Both the position numbers and the translations under genes were made by a program. Shown here in pieces: positions 15,951 through 24,139 of a stretch of 64,000 nt of DNA; positions within the stretch are counted from its first letter, which is position 1, and each line of letters starts with the position of its first letter. The stretch is from Denitrobaculum sp965232285 (GTDB taxonomy: Bacteria; Pseudomonadota; Alphaproteobacteria; Kiloniellales; Kiloniellaceae). The stretch covers positions 3,162,001 to 3,226,000 of the forward strand of contig CBDDPL010000004.1 in assembly GCA_965232285.1 (NCBI GenBank), read 5' to 3'. The notes below the pieces were generated by a model, which saw only the letters and a list, made by a program, of their open reading frames with translations, ran no database searches and was not told where the DNA came from.

Positions 15951-16838
15951 ATGGGGACACGTGACATGCCGCCAGCGACAGAGACCATAGGCGAACGCCT
16001 GCAGCGCTCCTTCGACGAACTGACGCGCGCGGAGCGGCAACTGGCCAATTCGATCCTGGAGAACTATCCAGTTTCCGGCCTCGGCAGCATCACGACGGTG
16101 GCCAGCAATGCGGCGGTTTCCACCCCGACCGTGGTGCGCATGGTGCGCAAGCTGGGCTTCGCCGGCTTCCCGCAGTTCCAGGCCGAGCTGCGGCGGGAGC
16201 TGGAAGCCAAGATCGTCAATCCCATCGCGAAGCACGATACCTGGGCGGAGAACGCGCCCAACGAGCACATCCTCAACCGCTTCACCAAGGCGGTGGTCGA
16301 CAACATCCATCAGACCCTCGCCCAGATCGACCCGGCGGATTTCGACGACGCCTGCCGCCTGCTCGCCGATCAGGACCGCAGCGTCTTCGTGGTCGGCGGG
16401 CGCATAACCCGCGCGCTGGCGGACTACTTCTACATGCACCTGCAGATGATCCGCCGCGGCGTCACCAACATCGAGTCCCGCTCCAACTCCTGGCCGCACT
16501 CCCTGCTGGACATGCGCAAGGGCGACGTGCTGGCGATCTTCGACAACCGGCGCTACGAGAACTCCACTATCAAGCTGGCCGAGCTGGCGCGCGAGCGCGG
16601 CGTGAAGGTCATCCTCTTCACCGACCAGTGGCGCTCCCCGGTCAGCCGCTTCGCCGATCTTTGTTTCAGCAGCCGCATCGTCGTGCCCTCCGCCTGGGAC
16701 TCCTCGGTCATGATCATGCTGCTGCTGGAGACCATGATCGCCGAAGTGCAGAAACAAAGCTGGGACGGCACCCGCGAGCGCATCGAGGTGCTGGAAGAGG
16801 TCTTCGACCGGACAAGGTTTTTTCGAAAATTTAATTAG
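15951..16838 (+). CDS. RpiR/MurR-family regulator (HTH_6 plus SIS)
   Basis: 295 aa. The N-terminal HTH_6 domain (LQRSFDELTRAERQLANSILENYPV to TVVRMVRKLGFAGFPQFQAEL) is followed by a SIS sugar-isomerase fold at about 130-270 (VFVVGGRITRALADYFYMHLQM, GDVLAIFDNRRYENSTIKLAELA). RpiR proteins sense a phosphosugar or related ligand through SIS. Divergent to the amidohydrolase/TRAP operon and separated from it by a perfect dyad, so local control is probable. A second Met at residue 6 (15966) is preceded by GGGGAC and could be the true start. Confidence 0.9.
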   Translation: MGTRDMPPATETIGERLQRSFDELTRAERQLANSILENYPVSGLGSITTVASNAAVSTPTVVRMVRKLGFAGFPQFQAELRRELEAKIVNPIAKHDTWAENAPNEHILNRFTKAVVDNIHQTLAQIDPADFDDACRLLADQDRSVFVVGGRITRALADYFYMHLQMIRRGVTNIESRSNSWPHSLLDMRKGDVLAIFDNRRYENSTIKLAELARERGVKVILFTDQWRSPVSRFADLCFSSRIVVPSAWDSSVMIMLLLETMIAEVQKQSWDGTRERIEVLEEVFDRTRFFRKFN

Positions 16839-16876
16839 GGTCTGTTCGACATCTCGATGTCTAACAGACCCACCAA

Positions 16877-16984
16877 GCGATTTGCGTTCTTTCGAAAACC
16901 GAGAGTCCTCAAAACGCGCGTTCGAGGTCAGCGCATCGTTGACCGAGAGGCAGTGTGTTTTGAGTCCGCTTAAACGCAAATTGC
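16877..16984. repeat. Structured intergenic repeat, copy 1
   Basis: Outer arms GCGATTTGCGTT (16877-16888) and AACGCAAATTGC (16973-16984) pair with one mismatch. Inner arms CTCAAAAC (16908-16915) and GTTTTGAG (16957-16964) pair perfectly, and a small TCAGC/GTTGA hairpin sits in the middle. A diverged copy lies at 30533-30638 with about three quarters of the central bases the same and compensatory changes in the inner stem. Both copies follow an RpiR-family gene. Likely a small dispersed palindromic repeat family; mobility or RNA role unknown. Confidence 0.65.
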
Positions 16985-17150
16985 GCGAGGCGGCGGCAGC
17001 GCTTTATGTCGATATGTTCAGCACATCCAACGGCGGGTCGTTTCACTAATCGTGCGCAGATACCATCTGAGTGCTTGCACAGTCCGGCAATGCAAAAATC
17101 TATATTTGACCTTGAGCATGCAACTAATGCGCATTTTTTCCATTATATTA
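16985..17150. other. AT-rich leader region of the caspase-like gene
   Basis: Between the repeat and the promoter no reading frame has a credible protein. Composition changes sharply here from GC-rich to AT-rich, marking the left boundary of the island that carries the caspase-like and hydrolase genes. No integrase, tRNA or direct-repeat end was found at the boundary. Confidence 0.4.
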
Positions 17151-17181
17151 TTGCTATCATAGGTCAAACTTGCTATTATAG
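17151..17181 (+). promoter_or_regulatory. Probable promoter of the caspase-like/hydrolase pair
   Basis: TTGCTA (17151-17156), a 17-base spacer and TATTAT (17174-17179) make a good sigma-70 type promoter. The same bases form a 12-bp direct repeat with one difference, TTGCTATCATAG (17151-17162) and TTGCTATTATAG (17170-17181), 19 bp apart, which could also be a tandem operator. The start codon is 167 bp downstream. Confidence 0.45.
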
Positions 17182-17347
17182 ATACAACCTTTAGAAGCTG
17201 CCTCTTTTTTCGTGTGTGAGGCAAACATAACAGCCAATTTGGATTTGGAATGGCAATTTAGCCAACCACAAACCCAATATTACTCTGACAATCCAAACTC
17301 TTTTCATTTTGCGCGAACGCCATTACGCGGCAATTGGAGTTCAAACC

Positions 17348-19195
17348 ATGAGAAGACGCGAATTTCTAGCAAGCGCTTTGGCCGCAGCACCTTTTCTGTC
17401 TGCCCGGAAAGTCGCAGCTCAAGGACGAGATCCTAATGCCCGCGCTGCAGTCGTTATCGGCGTGAATGCAACCGGTAACCTTCCTATCCTAAACGCTGCA
17501 GTCTCTGGCGCCAAAGAAGTCGCGACATGGCTCAAAGGAGAAGGGTTCGGGGTCAAAGAACACATTGATGACAACCAAGCTGTAACAGTCGTCGACATAT
17601 TTGATTCCGTGAATCAGTTGGTTAGCCTAGGCACATTGGAGCAACTTGTCATCTATTTCTCTGGGCATGGTTTTCTAAACAGCTTCGACGAGATTTGGAT
17701 GCTTTCAGGCGCGCCTAGCAACCCAAATGAAGCAATCAGTCTGCGTGAGAGTATCGTGCTAGCACGAGAAACAGCAATTCCAAATGTCGTATTTATCTCT
17801 GATGCATGTCGTTCAACATCGGCGAGTCTCGGTGCTCAGCGCGTCAGAGGTGGATTGATTTTTCCTAACCCTGAAAGAAGCGCACGACTACGACCTGAAG
17901 TGGATCGCTTTCTTGCCGCGTTACCAGGAAATACTGCTGCTGAAATACCTGTGCAACACTCTGTCGAACGATTCAAAGGCATCTATACTACCGCATTTCT
18001 TGATGCTTTTCGACACCCCGATGACACCATGATCCATAACTTAAACAATCAAAAGGTCATTCCTAATCGTAGCCTGAAAGCATATCTTGGACGAGAAGTT
18101 CCACAGCGAGCACAAGCAGCATCAATCAGGCTTCACCAAGAGCCCGATTCAATTATTGAATCTGGTACAGCAACTTTCATTGGACGTGCGCAGCTAAGCG
18201 CCGTAGTGGATGGATCCACGCCAACAACGACAAATAACTCAACAGTATTAGATCTTGCCAGTGCTGAACTAGCAAATATTGGGTTGAATACATTTGAATC
18301 TACCAGTACGCCTGTAAACTCAGCAGTGTTTGATGCCGTCAAACGCAAAACCGGGTTTGACGTAAAGCTACAAAAAATTCTCAAAGCGAATGCCCCCAGT
18401 AGCTTCGAAACACACACTGGGTTCGCTATCAACGGTGCTAACGTCAGAGAAGCCTTTGTTACGGATAACACCGCGTTGGATGTTTTCAGCGTAGGAGATG
18501 GCACAGACGCGCAGGATGTTATCAGACTATCTGGTGATCAACCTACCAGTCTAATTATCCGATTTAGCGACGACTCAGGCAGTGTGGTAGCGGCCTTACC
18601 AGGCTACATAGGTACAGTGGTTGTGGACGACACGGGTGTGGCAAGTGTGACCTACCATCCTTCGGAAAACACATCACGATGGCACGACTACCTACACAAT
18701 CAAGATCGCCTCGTCGAATTACGTGCTTATGTGGCCACAGCAGCTCGGTTAGGTGTTTTTCGCATTGAAGGGAACCGAGAGAATCGTATGCGGCGAAGCG
18801 AGGAACTTGCAGACAGGATCAGAATTCTTAAAGCTATCGATCCAACACTTGGGCTTTACGCGGCATATGCCTACACAGAAGCTGATGTATTGGGCCAAGT
18901 CCGTTCCGTGAGAGACTTCATGAATAGTGATCTGAACACTGATCTATTCGATGTAGCCATGCTCTCAGGCGGACTCTCACCGAGCAATTATGAGCTACGA
19001 AGCTCAAGTTCATCATTCGTACCGTTCTGCCCACTGCTGGCCCAGGGGTGGGGCCTACTACGTGTGCGTAACATCAAACTACTTCCAGTCATCGAGCAGA
19101 TGAAAGAACACATGCGGCCGGCACTGTGGACGACATTTGACCGCGAAGGCATGAGCCGCTTACTAGACAGCTTTCATAGCGGACAACTTGAGTAA
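17348..19195 (+). CDS. Tat-signal caspase-family (peptidase C14) protein
   Basis: 615 aa from the Met at 17348, with GGAG 8 bases upstream. It begins with a twin-arginine signal (MRRREFLASALAAAPFLSA, cleavage near VAAQ), so it should be exported folded. The caspase p20-like domain spans about 32-180: VVIGVN strand, catalytic His107 in YFSGHG and catalytic Cys154 in FISDACRS. The remaining 430 residues have no motif I recognise; they include a Ser/Thr-rich middle and a C-terminal helical part with DPTLGLYAAYAYTE and PLLAQGWGLL. It is AT-rich compared with neighbours and 42 bp before a second Tat-signal gene. Bacterial caspase relatives cleave after Arg/Lys or Asp; target unknown. Confidence 0.85.
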   Translation: MRRREFLASALAAAPFLSARKVAAQGRDPNARAAVVIGVNATGNLPILNAAVSGAKEVATWLKGEGFGVKEHIDDNQAVTVVDIFDSVNQLVSLGTLEQLVIYFSGHGFLNSFDEIWMLSGAPSNPNEAISLRESIVLARETAIPNVVFISDACRSTSASLGAQRVRGGLIFPNPERSARLRPEVDRFLAALPGNTAAEIPVQHSVERFKGIYTTAFLDAFRHPDDTMIHNLNNQKVIPNRSLKAYLGREVPQRAQAASIRLHQEPDSIIESGTATFIGRAQLSAVVDGSTPTTTNNSTVLDLASAELANIGLNTFESTSTPVNSAVFDAVKRKTGFDVKLQKILKANAPSSFETHTGFAINGANVREAFVTDNTALDVFSVGDGTDAQDVIRLSGDQPTSLIIRFSDDSGSVVAALPGYIGTVVVDDTGVASVTYHPSENTSRWHDYLHNQDRLVELRAYVATAARLGVFRIEGNRENRMRRSEELADRIRILKAIDPTLGLYAAYAYTEADVLGQVRSVRDFMNSDLNTDLFDVAMLSGGLSPSNYELRSSSSSFVPFCPLLAQGWGLLRVRNIKLLPVIEQMKEHMRPALWTTFDREGMSRLLDSFHSGQLE

Positions 19196-19237
19196 CATTA
19201 ACTCTGCATCAAATTTAAACAAAGGATAGGTAACGCC

Positions 19238-20203
19238 ATGGCAGTTAAGTCCTTTGGTCGGCGCAGCTTTTTGTTGACGAGTGTAGCAAGCGCGCTAGCA
19301 ACCAGTGCAAAACACGCGGCCAGTCAGGAACGTTGTAAGCTCCTGTTTATTCACGGTCGCGCTCAACAGGGTAAGGACAAAGAACGATTAAAAGCACAAT
19401 GGTTAGAGGCACTCAGGCGTGGCGCTGCAGCAACAAGTCGGACACTATCAGATGACTTAGAAGTGGACTTCCCCTTTTATGGAAACACTCTTGACGACCT
19501 TACTCGCCAGTTCGAGGTCCCCTTAACTCCTGACATACAGACTAAGGGCGCCGCTGTTGATAACGAGTTTCTGCAGTTCCAAGCAGCGATTGCTGAAGAC
19601 TTGCGTAAAGGTGTTGGCATCACTGACGCGCAAATTGATGCTGAGTATGGCGCAAACCCTAAGACCAAGGGGCCAGAAAACTGGGAGTGGGTGCAGGCGA
19701 TTCTACGCACTCTAGACAAACATGGCGGAGGCCTGAGCCAAGCTGTGATTGAAACCTTTATGCGCGACGTCTTCTTGTATACTACAAGATCAGGTGTGAG
19801 AAACGAGGTCGACCGGATCGTACGCAACTCTCTATCAACAAGCCCTACGGTCATTGTGAGTCATTCCCTAGGCACAGTAGTCGCTTACAACGTTCTTCGC
19901 TCTGATCCTCGATCGCTGGAAATTCCGCTGTTCATCACCCTTGGCTCGCCACTCGGTATTAGGGCTATCCGCAACGAATTCCGCCCTTTGAGACATCCAG
20001 AATCTGTCAGATACTGGTATAATGCGTTCGACCAACGTGACGTAGTAGCGCTCTACGCCTTAGATGAATTAAACTTCCCCATACAACCTAAAATTCATAA
20101 CGATCAATCAATCAACAACCACACCCGAAATCGTCATGGAATCGATGGTTATCTCGATAGTCCGACCATAGTAGCGCGGATTTTAAACGCCCTTAAACTA
20201 TGA
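19238..20203 (+). CDS. Tat-signal alpha/beta hydrolase (lipase-like)
   Basis: 321 aa. Twin-arginine signal GRRSFLLTSVASALATSAKHAAS at 7-29. Alpha/beta hydrolase fold: first strand LLFIHGRAQQG (35-45), nucleophile elbow IVSHSLGT with Ser210 (Gly of GxSxG replaced by Ser208), an acid in NAFDQRDVVAL (Asp265 or Asp268), and a His in NNHTRNRHGIDGY (His295 or His300). Such hydrolases often act on lipids or esters. The gene follows the caspase-like one by 42 bp with AAAGGATAGG before its ATG, so both are probably one transcript. Similar AT-rich composition suggests joint acquisition. The close neighbourhood hints that the protease activates, or acts together with, the hydrolase; this is inference. 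Confidence 0.82.
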   Translation: MAVKSFGRRSFLLTSVASALATSAKHAASQERCKLLFIHGRAQQGKDKERLKAQWLEALRRGAAATSRTLSDDLEVDFPFYGNTLDDLTRQFEVPLTPDIQTKGAAVDNEFLQFQAAIAEDLRKGVGITDAQIDAEYGANPKTKGPENWEWVQAILRTLDKHGGGLSQAVIETFMRDVFLYTTRSGVRNEVDRIVRNSLSTSPTVIVSHSLGTVVAYNVLRSDPRSLEIPLFITLGSPLGIRAIRNEFRPLRHPESVRYWYNAFDQRDVVALYALDELNFPIQPKIHNDQSINNHTRNRHGIDGYLDSPTIVARILNALKL

Positions 20204-20525
20204 ATCAGCCATTCACTTAACCATAGGCGATAAAAAGTGAGAATTTTTATTGACCACCTTCTCTACAGCATGATTAAAAATAATATTCACTCAAATAATT
20301 TCAGATTTTAATCACGTGAATCAAATATTCGCACCAAAATAAAACCAAAAACCACGTCAAATCCAAACATATCTTTACAGCTATGATGAGACAGAACACT
20401 CTGCCCCCACCCTGCTCCAGCCCATTTGCCATCCCCCACCTCTCTGTCGTAAGTGAATAGACGGCGGCCGCCCACTCCACGCCGCCGCACCACGACACCC
20501 GCAACCAACCCAACAAGACTCGCCC
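20204..20525. other. AT-to-GC transition before the SorC-family gene
   Basis: The first 200 bases are very AT-rich and carry no recognisable gene; the last 80 are GC-rich. This is the right edge of the caspase/hydrolase island. No terminator with a clear T-run, no direct repeats and no mobile-element gene were found. The promoter of the SorC-family gene must lie here, but I could not choose one with confidence. Confidence 0.4.
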
Positions 20526-21485
20526 ATGCAACGCCGCAAAGATTCCAACGGAAACCGTCTCGACGATGCGGCGCGGGCGGGCTGGCTTTATTATGTGGCG
20601 AAGAACACCCAGGACGAGATCGCCGAGAAGATGGGGATTTCGCGGCAGTCGGCGCAGCGGCTGGTATCGCTGGCGGTCAGCGAGGGGTTGATCAAGGTGC
20701 GGGTGGATCATCCCATCGCGCGCTGCCTGGAGCTGGGGCGGGATCTCAAGGCGCGCTTCGGGCTGAAGACCGCGGAGGTGGTGCCAAGCGATCCGGGGGC
20801 CTCCTCCACCACCCTGGGGCTGGCCGAGGCGGGCGCGGCGGCAATCGAGCGGGCACTGAAGCGGACGGAGCCGATCGTCATGGCGCTGGGCACCGGGCGG
20901 ACGCTGAAGGCCGCCGTGGATCAGCTGCCCCAGATGAACTGCCCGCAGCACAAGATCGTCTCGCTGACCGGCAGCATCGCGCCGGACGGCTCGGCGGCCT
21001 ATTACAACGTCATCTTCTCCATGGCGGACGCGGTCAAAGCGCCGCACTTTCCCATGCCCCTGCCCGTCTACCTCTCGTCCCCCGCCGAGCGCGAAGTCCT
21101 GCACCAGCAGGAGATGATCCACTCGACCCTGACACTGGCGGCGCAAGCGGACGTGGCCTTCGTGGGCATCGGCGAGCTGGGCCACGAGGCGCCGCTGCGC
21201 GAAGACCGCTTCATCACCGACGCCGAGATGGACAAGCTGACGGCCGCCGGCGCGGTCGGCGAGATCACCGGTTGGGTCTTCGACGCCGCCGGCGAGCTCA
21301 TCCCCGGCAACACCAACGCCCGGGTCGCCAGCGCGCCCATCCCCTCACGCGAAAAGTCCCTGGTCACCGGCATGGCCATGGGCGAGAAGAAACTGCCCGC
21401 CATCGCCGCGGCCGTGCGCGGTGGCCTGGTCAACGGCCTGATCACCGATGAACAGACGGCGGAGAAGCTGCTGTCTGGCAATTGA
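20526..21485 (+). CDS. SorC/DeoR-family sugar-sensing regulator (SmoC-like)
   Basis: 319 aa. The N-terminal HTH (AARAGWLYYVAKNTQDEIAEKMGISRQSAQRLVSLAVSEGLIKV) is followed by a SorC sugar-binding domain (LGTGRTLKAAVDQL, VSLTGSIAPDGSAAYYNV, VAFVGIGELGHEAPLREDRFI). In Rhodobacter-type polyol operons such a regulator precedes smoEFGK and is their regulator, and here it also precedes them. It is separated from smoE by an AT-rich antisense gene, which is unusual. Palindromes before smoE are candidate operators. The start ATG has no strong ribosome site. Confidence 0.88.
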   Translation: MQRRKDSNGNRLDDAARAGWLYYVAKNTQDEIAEKMGISRQSAQRLVSLAVSEGLIKVRVDHPIARCLELGRDLKARFGLKTAEVVPSDPGASSTTLGLAEAGAAAIERALKRTEPIVMALGTGRTLKAAVDQLPQMNCPQHKIVSLTGSIAPDGSAAYYNVIFSMADAVKAPHFPMPLPVYLSSPAEREVLHQQEMIHSTLTLAAQADVAFVGIGELGHEAPLREDRFITDAEMDKLTAAGAVGEITGWVFDAAGELIPGNTNARVASAPIPSREKSLVTGMAMGEKKLPAIAAAVRGGLVNGLITDEQTAEKLLSGN

Positions 21486-21584
21486 CTCTTCTTGCGGCGC
21501 ATTCAGAGAGCTTTGCAGTTTGACACCACGTTGGCCGAACTCCATTACATTTGGCACCACCACCCCAGCTAACGCTCCTCGGCA

Positions 21585-22445
21585 TCAGCTACTTTCTGAC
21601 CACCCGTTCCCCGCTTCAATCCGGATATCGCCATTTTCGGCGATCCAGAAGGTTCTTTTGTGTTTTGAAGCGTGAGTTTTGTCGATCAAGCCGTATCGTT
21701 TTTCTTGGCCGATTTTCCTCCCCGCATTTGCACTAATCTGATCTTTTGTCAGAGCGTTTTTCGTGGCCCTGGGGTGTTGGTAGATTGAAGACTGCCCTTT
21801 GCCGGCGCGACTAGGAACGTGCGGCAGCGCTGAGATGTAATTATCCCAGCCAACAATTTTAGGGCGGACATTTTTTGCATTCAGCGCACTGAGCACGCCC
21901 ATCAGGAACCCGCGTTCTTTGGCGAGGCTCGCGTTTTTGATGTTCTCTTCCCGGTCTTCGAGCCCTGCGAGAGGTTCCGTCAGGCCGCAGGTCAAAAACA
22001 CGATTTTTCCTATGAGTGCAAAATCGCCCTCCAGCATATTCCGAATCGAATCAACAAAATAAGAAGGATTCATTCTTGGAATTGAAATATTCCCGTGAGA
22101 TCCGTGCAAAATAACATAGATACCAACTTTAGTATCAAATTTTACCTCCTTCGTCCCTTCAGTTTCATCTTTGGTTGTTCGATTATAATCAAGAACAATC
22201 AATCTCCCACAATGCGATTGATATTTAGCCTTGAGGCCGTTGGCAACCTCATCAACTTCAGTGCTACCCAAGCTTCGAAATTTGATAATATAAATTGTTT
22301 GCGCTTTCACATCTGTGCTCCCCAATAGCTGTATCTGTCCAGGAACGCCATTGATCGCGGCATTGGGATTGAACCTCGCAACCGCTTTTCCCGCCTCCGA
22401 TTCTCTTCGCCAAATTATTGTATTATCACACAATAGATATCGCAT
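21585..22445 (-). CDS. Hypothetical protein with clan CD cysteine-peptidase-like His-Gly and Cys motifs
   Basis: 286 aa if started at the ATG at 22445 (MRYLLCDNTIIW); an in-frame ATG at 22457 and TTG at 22487 are alternatives, and none has a good ribosome site. A hydrophobic strand leads into YVILHGSHG (His114, His117) and 36 residues later another into VFLTCGL (Cys153). Hydrophobic block plus HG, then hydrophobic block plus Cys, is the layout of clan CD peptidases (caspase, C80, gingipain, separase). No signal peptide or other domain is recognised; the C-terminal third is basic. AT-rich and placed antisense between the SorC regulator and smoE, so probably inserted. Family assignment is tentative. 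Confidence 0.6.
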   Translation of the reverse strand: MRYLLCDNTIIWRRESEAGKAVARFNPNAAINGVPGQIQLLGSTDVKAQTIYIIKFRSLGSTEVDEVANGLKAKYQSHCGRLIVLDYNRTTKDETEGTKEVKFDTKVGIYVILHGSHGNISIPRMNPSYFVDSIRNMLEGDFALIGKIVFLTCGLTEPLAGLEDREENIKNASLAKERGFLMGVLSALNAKNVRPKIVGWDNYISALPHVPSRAGKGQSSIYQHPRATKNALTKDQISANAGRKIGQEKRYGLIDKTHASKHKRTFWIAENGDIRIEAGNGWSESS

Positions 22446-22707
22446 AAATTGAAGCATGCATGATGAAACCTTTGAGCTGAAAGGCAACGCCGCTGTCTGG
22501 CAATCGACGAACCTGATCTCCAGGCACCGGATAAAGAACGGAGAGATAAAACCGTTTCTTCGTACAGCTCGCGTCAGCGAGAAGCTCCAGGTCGGGATTT
22601 CAACCGTCCCTCCACGAACTCGATCCAGCGCCCCTTAAGTCCCGATTTTCACACACACTCCTCTAGCGTTTCGCACCACACTTGTGCACCGCAGCAACGA
22701 TTCAACC
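22446..22707. other. Gap between the clan CD-like gene and the smo promoter
   Basis: No gene is seen. A short hairpin CTCGC-gtca-GCGAG lies at about 22572-22585. Composition drifts back from AT-rich towards GC-rich. No direct or inverted repeats marking an insertion end were recognised. Confidence 0.35.
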
Positions 22708-22774
22708 TTGACTCTTTAACCAATTTAGTGAGTAATTGCTCAACACATAGGCATTTGCTCAATTCAATGAGTCA
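22708..22774 (+). promoter_or_regulatory. smoE promoter with two TGAG/CTCA palindromes (candidate SorC operators)
   Basis: TTGACT (22708-22713), 17 bases, AGTAAT (22731-22736) is the candidate promoter. The palindrome TGAGTAATTGCTCA (22729-22742) covers the -10, and CTCAATTCAATGAG (22758-22771) lies just downstream. They share a TTGCTCAA core in the same orientation (22736-22743 and 22755-22762), 19 bp apart. Paired TTTGCTCA-like sites are usual for SorC-family regulators, and the SorC gene is next door. GGGAGGAAAA before the ATG is a strong ribosome site. Confidence 0.5.
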
Positions 22775-22801
22775 CACCAAGACCTGTGCGGGAGGAAAAT
22801 C

Positions 22802-24124
22802 ATGACAGTGAAATCCGTGATGCTCGGCGCCTGTTCGGCGTTCGCCATGACCGCTTTGACCGCCAGTTATTCCCTGGCCGAAACCCTGACCATCGCCACC
22901 GTCAACAACTCCGACATGATCATCATGCAGGAGCTCTCCTCGAAGTGGGAGGAGCAGTCAGGCCACAGCCTGAACTGGGTGGTCCTGGAAGAGAACGTCC
23001 TGCGCCAGCGGGTCACGACGGACATCGCCACCAAGGGCGGTTCCTTCGACATCATCACCATCGGGGCTTACGAGGCACCGATCTGGGGCGCCCAAGGCTG
23101 GCTGAAACAGCTCGACGATCTGGGCGATGCCTATAATTACGAGGACATCTACGAGCCGATCCGCAACGGCCTCTCGGCCAACGGCAGCCTCTTTGCCGTG
23201 CCCTTCTATGCGGAAAGCTCCTTCACCTTCTATCGCAAGGACCTCTTCGAGGCCGCGGGCGTGAAGCTCGGCGACGAACAGATGACCTATGACGAGTTCG
23301 CGGAGATCGTCGCCAAGGTCCACGCACCGGACAAGGGCGTCTACGGCACCTGTCAGCGCGGCAAGGCCGGCTGGGGCGAGAACATGGCCTTCATCGGCCC
23401 GCTGGTAAACGCCTTCGGCGGCAAGTGGTTCGACATGGAGTGGCAGCCGCAGTTGGAAAGCGACGAATGGAAGTCGGCGGTCAACTACTACGTCGACCTG
23501 ATGAACAACTACGGACCGCCGGGCGCGTCCTCGAACGGCCATAACGAGAACCGGGCGCTCTTCGCCGACGGCAAGTGCGCGACCTGGGTCGATGCCACCT
23601 CCGCAGCGGGCTATATCTTCAACCCCAACCAGTCCTCGGTCGCCGACAAGACGGACTTCTTCCAGGCGCCGAAGCAGGTGACCGACAAGGGCACCGGCTG
23701 GTTCTGGGCCTGGGCGCTGGCGGTTCCGGCCAGCTCCACCAAGGAAGCCGCCGCCAAGGACTTCCTGGCCTGGGCCACCTCCGCCGACTACGTGAAGCTG
23801 GTGGGTGAAAGCAAAGGCTGGGTCGCGGCGCCTCCGGGCACCCGCAAATCGACCTATGCGAACCAGGCCTATCTCGACGCGGCGCCCTTCGCCGCCACCG
23901 TCGAGAAATCGATCCTGGCCGCCAATCCGGCCGACGCGACCCGCGATCCGGTGCCCTACACCGGCGTGCAGTTCGTGGCGATCCCCGAGTTCCAGGGTAT
24001 CGGCAACTATGTCGGCCAGCAGATCTCGGCCGCCCTGGCCGGTCAGCAGAGCGTCGATCAGGCCCTGGCCAACAGCCAGCGCTTCGCCCTGCGCGAGATG
24101 ACCAAAGCCGGTTACATCAAGTAA
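22802..24124 (+). CDS. smoE: Polyol/sugar ABC transporter substrate-binding protein (SmoE-like, CUT1)
   Basis: 440 aa, family 1 periplasmic binding protein with Sec signal (SVMLGACSAFAMTALTASYSLA, cleavage before ETL). ITIGAYEAPIWGAQGWLKQLDDL and FAVPFYAESSFTFYRKDLFEAAG are typical for the SmoE/MtlE sorbitol-mannitol branch. It captures the polyol in the periplasm for SmoFG. A GCAA-tetraloop hairpin just after its stop would protect the abundant smoE message. An inserted 269-bp structured element then separates it from smoF. Confidence 0.85.
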   Translation: MTVKSVMLGACSAFAMTALTASYSLAETLTIATVNNSDMIIMQELSSKWEEQSGHSLNWVVLEENVLRQRVTTDIATKGGSFDIITIGAYEAPIWGAQGWLKQLDDLGDAYNYEDIYEPIRNGLSANGSLFAVPFYAESSFTFYRKDLFEAAGVKLGDEQMTYDEFAEIVAKVHAPDKGVYGTCQRGKAGWGENMAFIGPLVNAFGGKWFDMEWQPQLESDEWKSAVNYYVDLMNNYGPPGASSNGHNENRALFADGKCATWVDATSAAGYIFNPNQSSVADKTDFFQAPKQVTDKGTGWFWAWALAVPASSTKEAAAKDFLAWATSADYVKLVGESKGWVAAPPGTRKSTYANQAYLDAAPFAATVEKSILAANPADATRDPVPYTGVQFVAIPEFQGIGNYVGQQISAALAGQQSVDQALANSQRFALREMTKAGYIK

Positions 24125-24139
24125 CCGTCCTCCCGGCGT

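Noticed and set aside
17348..20203. Known defence or abortive-infection system around the caspase-like gene
   Set aside because: No reverse transcriptase, STAND/NLR, toxin-sensor, CRISPR or restriction gene is nearby, and both proteins carry export signals, unlike cytosolic defence proteins. It stays a finding of unknown function.
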